64,000 bases of DNA, taken from assembly GCA_963802635.1 (NCBI GenBank), contig CAWDJJ010000001.1, forward strand, positions 992,001-1,056,000, in the 5' to 3' direction. The notes under the pieces were generated by a model. The model was not told where the DNA came from, did no database searches, and worked only from the letters and a program-made list of their open reading frames with translations. Each line of letters begins with the position of its first letter. Position 1 is the first letter of the stretch. The position numbers were made by a program, and so were the translations under genes. The stretch is from CAVTLG01 sp963802635 (lineage in GTDB: Bacteria; Chloroflexota; Ktedonobacteria; Ktedonobacterales; Ktedonobacteraceae). Below are positions 59,072 through 64,000 of this stretch, one piece after another.

Positions 59072-60340
59072 TTAGGTGCCTGATTCCCAGGAATTGAGAT
59101 ACTTGTCTTGCTCAGGAGTGAGTGTGTCGATCTTGATGCCCATTGCATGCAACTTGAGACGTGCAATCTCCTTATCGATCTCGGCTGGGATCGTGTAGAC
59201 GCGCGGCTGTAGTCCCGTGGCAACTTTGAGCATGTATTCAGAACCCAGCGCCTGGTTGGCAAAGCTCATATCCATCACGCTGGCAGGATGACCCTCAGCC
59301 GCAGAAAGATTGACCAGGCGTCCTTCTGCCAGCAGATGTACCTGGCGTCCATCAGCGTAGGTGTACTCATCGACAAAATCACGCACACGACGCTTGCGCA
59401 CCGCCAACTGCTCCAGAGCTGGAATGTTAATCTCGTCATTGAAATGTCCCGAATTGGCGATAATCGCGCCATTCTTCATACGCTCCAACAGCGGAAGATC
59501 AATCACATTAATATTGCCAGTCACCGTGATGAAGATATCACCCAGGGCAGCCGCCTCAACGCCAGGCATGACACGATAACCGTCCATAACGGCTTCCAGC
59601 GCATGCGTGGGATCAACCTCGGCCACAATGACGTTTGCACCCAGACCATGAGCACGTGATGCCACACCACGTCCACACCACCCGTAACCAAAGACGACAA
59701 TCGTGCGACCAGCCAGCAACACATTAGTTGCACGAATAATGGCATCAATCGAACTCTGACCGGTGCCGTAACGGTTATCAAACAGGTGCTTGGTATCGGA
59801 GTCATTGACTGCCAACACGGGAAACTTGAGCACGCCCTGTTTCTCCATACTGCGCAGACGGATCACGCCGGTTGTTGTCTCCTCCATACCGCCGATGATC
59901 GCGGAAATAAGCTCGGTGCGCGTCGTATGAATGGTAGAAACGAGGTCGCAACCATCATCCATAGTCATTTGCGGCTTGTGATCAAGAACCGCGTTGATAT
60001 GGCGATAATACGTCTGTTCATCCTCGCCCTTAATCGCAAAGGTCGGAATACCGTACTCGCTAACCAGTGCCGCTGCGACATCGTCTTGCGTCGAGAGTGG
60101 ATTGGAAGCACACAGTACCAGATCAGCACCACCGGCTTTTAGCGTAATCGCCAGATTGGCTGTTTCCGTCGTAATATGTAAACAGCCAGACATACGAATG
60201 CCGTTGAGCGGCTTATCTTGAGCGAAACGCTCACGAATGAGTCGCAGTACTGGCATATCTTTAGCAGCCCACTCGATGCGATCTTTGCCGCGAGGAGCGA
60301 ATGAGATGTCTCGTACATCTCCATGAGTTGACGTTGTCAT
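59072..60340 (-). CDS. ahcY: Adenosylhomocysteinase (SAH hydrolase)
   Basis: 422 aa from the ATG at 60340. It splits S-adenosylhomocysteine to adenosine and homocysteine. Signatures: GIRMSGCLHITTETANLAITLKAGGADLVLCASNPLSTQDDVAAAL, MDDGCDLVSTIH, GGMEETTTGVIRLRSM, NRYGTGQSSIDAIIRATNVLLAGRTIVVFGYGWCGRGVA (NAD-binding), SGHFNDEINIPAL, and the C-terminal NLSAAEGHPASVMDMSFANQAL. It lies downstream of the PfkB kinase gene in the same direction and 1.2 kb from metK, fitting the methyl cycle. Confidence 0.96.
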   Translation of the reverse strand: MTTSTHGDVRDISFAPRGKDRIEWAAKDMPVLRLIRERFAQDKPLNGIRMSGCLHITTETANLAITLKAGGADLVLCASNPLSTQDDVAAALVSEYGIPTFAIKGEDEQTYYRHINAVLDHKPQMTMDDGCDLVSTIHTTRTELISAIIGGMEETTTGVIRLRSMEKQGVLKFPVLAVNDSDTKHLFDNRYGTGQSSIDAIIRATNVLLAGRTIVVFGYGWCGRGVASRAHGLGANVIVAEVDPTHALEAVMDGYRVMPGVEAAALGDIFITVTGNINVIDLPLLERMKNGAIIANSGHFNDEINIPALEQLAVRKRRVRDFVDEYTYADGRQVHLLAEGRLVNLSAAEGHPASVMDMSFANQALGSEYMLKVATGLQPRVYTIPAEIDKEIARLKLHAMGIKIDTLTPEQDKYLNSWESGT

Positions 60341-60503
60341 CGGATAGTATATTTCCCTTCTATAGCGAAGTAGGATAGAAGCATGAGAGTCGTGCAATAG
60401 ATTGTCTGTCTCGGTGCATTTTACAACATCCCACGCGCACATGCTATCATGATTGACAGATAAAATGTTTGACCTGAGCGTGTCAGCATCCAAGCATACG
60501 GGC

Positions 60504-61445
60504 TTATGCAGGTTGCCACTGTGGATCAAAGTGTGAGCAGATCACCAGCTCTTTGTAACGGGCCGCAATATCCTCCAGTGTCAAAGAGCGCAACCCACCA
60601 ATCCCAAAATCGGCACAGGCGAAAGAACCGAGAATGTTCCCATGTACAACAGCGCGTTTCAGATCATCAACGGCATAACGACCATCGGCGGCCAGTTGAA
60701 CCGTTGACAGATAGCCAAGAAAACCACCCGCAAACGCATCGCCTGCTCCGGTTGGATCAACAACCTCTTCCAATGGATAGGCTGGCGCACTAAAATACGT
60801 GCCATCCACGCCGAAGAGCAATGCCCCATAACTGCCCAGTTTGACCACAACGTATTTTAAGCCATACGCAAAGAGCTGACGTATGCCTGCCAGTATACTG
60901 CTCTGATTTGTGTACTGACGTATCTCTTCCTCACTCATCAAGAGCACATCGACACGCTTGATCACCTCGGTCAACTGTGCGCGCGTCGTCATAATCCACA
61001 ATTCCATCGTATCGAGGACCGTCAGTTGCGCATCAGGCACCTGATCCAACACCTCCAATTGCAAATCTGGCTGGATATTCGCCAGAAAGAGCAACTGACT
61101 CTGCATGTATACAGATGGAACAATCGGGTGGAAATCAGCGAAAACACCCAGTTGCGTATCCAACGTATCGCGGGTATTCATATCCAGGTGATAGCGTCCA
61201 CTCCAATGGAACGTCTTTCCGTCTTTGATCTGCAAACCAGTCAAGTAGACGCCACGGTCACGCCAGAAAGTGAGATATTCCTGTGGGAAATCACTTCCGA
61301 CACAAGCAATAAGATTAACCTGATCATATAAAGAAGCAGCCGTTGTAAAGTGGGAAGCCGCTCCACCAAGGACAGTATCAACCTTTTTAAAAGGAGTTTC
61401 CACTGTATCCAGAGCTACCGAACCAACAACAAGAATGGGCAACAC
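60504..61445 (-). CDS. PfkB-family sugar/nucleoside kinase (possible adenosine kinase)
   Basis: 313 aa, GTG start with GGAGG 5 nt upstream. Ribokinase fold: ILVVGSVALDTVETPFKKVDTVLGGAASHFTTAASL at the N-terminus and the signature VDPTGAGDAFAGGFLGYL with the catalytic Asp. Neighbour ahcY makes adenosine, and many PfkB members phosphorylate adenosine, so an adenosine-salvage role is plausible but inferred; other nucleosides or sugars remain possible. It is separated from ahcY by 163 bp. Confidence 0.88.
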   Translation of the reverse strand: MLPILVVGSVALDTVETPFKKVDTVLGGAASHFTTAASLYDQVNLIACVGSDFPQEYLTFWRDRGVYLTGLQIKDGKTFHWSGRYHLDMNTRDTLDTQLGVFADFHPIVPSVYMQSQLLFLANIQPDLQLEVLDQVPDAQLTVLDTMELWIMTTRAQLTEVIKRVDVLLMSEEEIRQYTNQSSILAGIRQLFAYGLKYVVVKLGSYGALLFGVDGTYFSAPAYPLEEVVDPTGAGDAFAGGFLGYLSTVQLAADGRYAVDDLKRAVVHGNILGSFACADFGIGGLRSLTLEDIAARYKELVICSHFDPQWQPA

Positions 61446-61532
61446 TTGCCTCCAAATAATTCAAAAAAGACGTATTTCTTCAGTTAGACCTTCGCGCATC
61501 GGCTGAGCGTAGCGTCCCTTCCCGAGCAACCG

Positions 61533-62168
61533 CTATACGGGAGTAGCATCACTCAGATGCTCAATCACACCATCCAGAAAAGCTAGCGTTCTATCGAATT
61601 TATCGCGTGCCATTTCACGGGCAGGCCTCGTATACAAAGACTGATACAGTTCGATAAAACGCTCCTCAATATGCCGTAAAATAGCGACCAGCACCTCTCC
61701 AGTCACGGCTCGGTTGGCGTAACGCGCGCCAAATTCAATCAAGGACGTCGCCACAGCCAGGCCACTCAGCCGCCCCAATTTATCTGCATCATACAGAATT
61801 TGACCTTCGGTAATCGTTTCTTCACGCTGCTCAACAGGAATAACCGTCGTGTGCGTCAGGAGCGCCTGTTCCACTTTCTCTACCTGCTCATTTGCTAATT
61901 CTAGCTTACGCAAGAACTCGACGGCCATCTCAGCTGATTTGAGATGATGATCGTGAAAACCATGTTCCACTGTAGAAATATCGTGAAGATAGGCAGCCAC
62001 CACCAACACATCCGTATCCAGGGTCGCAGGCTCTTCTTCAGCCAGAGCTTCTTGCTCCAAAGCCAGCAGCTTACAGTTCGCAACAACCGCACTGACATAG
62101 CGAAAGCCTTCGTTCCCCATCACTTCTTCCGCATAGCGAGCAACAGACGGTACGACTTCTGTATCCAT
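61533..62168 (-). CDS. HD-domain phosphohydrolase
   Basis: 211 aa. HD motifs: VVAAYLHDIS (His-Asp), GFHDHHLKSAEMA (second His pair), LLTHTTVIP and ILYDADKLG (distal Asp). Such proteins hydrolyse nucleotides or other phosphates. GGAAGGG precedes the ATG. It lies upstream of the PfkB and ahcY genes in the same direction; the substrate is not determinable. Confidence 0.85.
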   Translation of the reverse strand: MDTEVVPSVARYAEEVMGNEGFRYVSAVVANCKLLALEQEALAEEEPATLDTDVLVVAAYLHDISTVEHGFHDHHLKSAEMAVEFLRKLELANEQVEKVEQALLTHTTVIPVEQREETITEGQILYDADKLGRLSGLAVATSLIEFGARYANRAVTGEVLVAILRHIEERFIELYQSLYTRPAREMARDKFDRTLAFLDGVIEHLSDATPV

Positions 62169-62594
62169 TAGTCTACACCCTTCCCAAATTTACGTAATAT
62201 TGCCATATGGGTATAAATTGTGCCCACATAGGCTGTTTTTGCAGCCACGGAGCCAGCATGCTAATCTCCCGATATGTAACGAGGGAGAAACACGAGATGA
62301 GCATTCTTCACCCAATAGTACTAAGATAAAGCTGCATAATAGCGAGAATTCAGCGAAAGTATGCTACCATAATAGACGATACATCACCCAACTGCAAGTG
62401 TACATGACTACTCTGGCATGTTACTGATAGCGTTGGTTGTCCGTTCCACTACACAGAAGGGAAATGAGAACATTTCCGCACCCGCAGTCAGCCGAACATG
62501 GACTGTACGGCCCCTGCGCACGACGGAGATGGTTGCTGCCTCTTGTATGGAACGGACAAGAGAATAACAGTAGCTATCGAAGGGATTGTAGCGC
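62169..62594 (+). promoter_or_regulatory. Upstream region of the second ECF sigma gene with a 12-bp inverted repeat
   Basis: About 425 bases of divergent intergenic DNA. A perfect 12-bp inverted repeat TTGTCCGTTCCA (62437-62448) / TGGAACGGACAA (62548-62559) lies just ahead of the sigma start; it could be a paired operator or form a 5' UTR stem. Confidence 0.45.
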
Positions 62595-63131
62595 ATGGTC
62601 CGGGTGGAAACTAAAGAACAGGCCTGGTCATTTGACCAGATTTACGACGAATACAAGACACCTATTTATAACTATGTCTATCATCTGGTAGGGGATCGCG
62701 AACAGGCAGATGACCTGACGCAAGATACCTTTCTTAAAGCTTTTCGTGCCCTACCCAAAATGGACGCGAATTTAAAATTATCTGCATGGCTTTACCGGAT
62801 CGCGACGAATACGGCTTATGATGCGCTTCGTCGTCGCAAGTTAATTGCCTGGCTACCGTGGCAAGATCTTGACCACGAACCAGCCGATGTGGAAGGTGCG
62901 GACCCACAAGAGATTTATGGGACAACAGAGTTAGTCCGTGCAGCGCTCCGTCGCATGCCTCAGCAATACAGGGCGGCGTTACTCCTGTATACACAGGAGG
63001 GTTTCTCCTATAGTGAAATTGCTCATACCCTGAATATCGCTGAAAGTGGTGTCAAAATGTACCTTTCGCGCGCACGACAATCATTTCGTGAGCATTACCG
63101 AGCATTGGAACAAGGAGGAGGCATAAAATGA
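62595..63131 (+). CDS. ECF RNA polymerase sigma factor (second copy)
   Basis: 178 aa. Region 2 (FDQIYDEYKTPIYNYVYHLVGDREQADDLTQDTFLKAFRALP, then LSAWLYRIATNTAYDALRRRK) and region 4 (ALRRMPQQYRAALLLYTQEGFSYSEIAHTLNIAESGVKMYLSRARQSF) are complete. It is closely related to the sigma factor at 51382 but lacks the N-terminal and central insertions. The stop overlaps the anti-sigma start (ATGA). Confidence 0.92.
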   Translation: MVRVETKEQAWSFDQIYDEYKTPIYNYVYHLVGDREQADDLTQDTFLKAFRALPKMDANLKLSAWLYRIATNTAYDALRRRKLIAWLPWQDLDHEPADVEGADPQEIYGTTELVRAALRRMPQQYRAALLLYTQEGFSYSEIAHTLNIAESGVKMYLSRARQSFREHYRALEQGGGIK

Positions 63132-64000
63132 ATTGCGAGCAGGTCGAGGAGCTTCTTAGCGCTTACCTTGACGATACGCTCGCAGCGGAAGAGTTTCATG
63201 ATGTAGCCATGCATGTACAAACCTGTAGTATATGCCGTCATACGCTCACAGACTTCCGCCATTTTGATGTCCTGCTTGCTCAATTGCCTCGTGTTACTCC
63301 CGACCGGTCGTTGCGCGAGAGGATCTTTTCTTCGGCTGAATACTACGCGCTCACCGGGACACTTGGTGTAGTCGGAGGCACTCACGGACGCACAACACCG
63401 CTGACAAAAGTGCACACCGCCAGCTCTAGTCGTCCTCATCTTGTCGTTTTGCCAGGAGGTCGTAGTAACGCTCAGTCTGCCCATGAACCTGTCGGAAAGA
63501 GCCATCTTGCTCAGAGACGACGTAGAACAAACAGGCTCCGTGTTATGCGCGTACTTATCGTCATACTCCTATTGCCGACCATCGCTATGAGCAGTTTTAT
63601 CGGCTGGCGTCTCTGGCACGAGGCTGGACAAAGTATGCTGAGGGGTAGCACTATTTCTCTGGCAAAACATTCGCAAGGCCCCATACCAGACGGCATACGT
63701 TTTACCTTCCTGCGCGACGGCACACTCTGGAGTGCTCCCGATAATGGGAGTAATGGGCTGCGACGCCTGACGCCTGATACGACGAGCGTTGCCACAGGTT
63801 GGGCGGTCAGGCCTGCGTTGCCAGGACATCCAGCGGGTAATATGCTGGCTTATATTGATTTGCAGCAAGGTTTCGTGCATACAATTCGTAGCGATGGTCA
63901 AAGCGACACCACTATTCCACAGCCATTGCTCAAGCATCGCGTACAGCCGGATGCTGTCTGGGATACGACCACCGGGGCAACGATCTTGAGCAGCCTGGCA
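63128..64000 (+). CDS. zf-HC2 anti-sigma factor (3' partial)
   Basis: Open to the window end (291 codons seen). The N-terminal motif MNCEQVEELLSAYLDDTLAAEE...HVQTCSICRHTL (HxxxCxxC) binds zinc and the sigma factor. A ~100-aa variable linker follows, then one membrane helix (VLIVILLLPTIAMSSFIGW) and the start of an extracellular part with propeller-like phrases (GIRFTFLRDGTLWSAPDNG). It is coupled to the preceding sigma gene by ATGA overlap. Confidence 0.88.
   Translation, partial: MNCEQVEELLSAYLDDTLAAEEFHDVAMHVQTCSICRHTLTDFRHFDVLLAQLPRVTPDRSLRERIFSSAEYYALTGTLGVVGGTHGRTTPLTKVHTASSSRPHLVVLPGGRSNAQSAHEPVGKSHLAQRRRRTNRLRVMRVLIVILLLPTIAMSSFIGWRLWHEAGQSMLRGSTISLAKHSQGPIPDGIRFTFLRDGTLWSAPDNGSNGLRRLTPDTTSVATGWAVRPALPGHPAGNMLAYIDLQQGFVHTIRSDGQSDTTIPQPLLKHRVQPDAVWDTTTGATILSSLA

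Overview
The window reads as chromosome of a Ktedonobacteria-type Chloroflexota bacterium. This is an inference from the mix of genes: paired ECF sigma/anti-sigma genes with propeller-like or Thr-rich extracellular parts, a Ser/Thr kinase joined to zinc ribbons, frequent TTG/GTG starts, a spherulin-4 family secreted protein, an IS701-like element with a passenger gene, and a very large type I CRISPR-Cas locus. Base composition is moderate (about 50% GC by eye). No ribosomal RNA is present; one tRNA-Arg(TCT) is seen.

Left part (1-12.9 kb): a protein with three copies of a ~230-residue domain (cut by the window edge), a secreted spherulin-4/GH135-like protein, a one-copy paralogue of the first protein, a frameshifted aldo/keto reductase, a TOBE protein, a kinase-pseudokinase fusion with zinc ribbons, an SRPBCC protein, tRNA-Arg with palindromic repeats beside it, and a leftward group (SPFH protein, two unknowns).

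Centre (13.1-45.3 kb): CRISPR array 1 has about 185 repeats, is read leftward, and is split by an IS inserted inside one spacer with a 5-bp target duplication. Its leader lies at the right end. Next come a rightward operon (WYL regulator, cas3, cas8, cas7, cas5, cas6), a terminator, a second near-identical leader in opposite orientation, and array 2 (38 repeats, read rightward). A MarR-DUF1772-SnoaL operon follows, then cas1-cas2-cas4. Both leaders carry the same -35/-10 promoter, 94 nt from the first repeat, and three copies of an 11-bp motif (GATTTGCGAAA or its complement) at matching spacings. This motif is a candidate operator for the cas-linked regulator. Repeat variants and re-acquired spacers record the history of the arrays. 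cas3 and cas8 contain single-base frameshifts, so whether interference works is open.

Right part (45.3-64 kb): methyltransferase, GNAT, M20 peptidase, enoyl-CoA hydratase, holB, a hairpin-rich possibly RNA-coding region, an ECF sigma/anti-sigma pair, a DUF1003 protein and an acyl-CoA dehydrogenase. A methyl-cycle neighbourhood follows: metK under a SAM-I riboswitch, ahcY, and a PfkB kinase that may be an adenosine kinase. An HD-domain protein and a second sigma/anti-sigma pair, cut by the window end, close the window.

Seven single-base frameshifts in otherwise well-preserved genes suggest either indel errors in the assembly or recent decay. This matters most for cas3, cas8 and the transposase.
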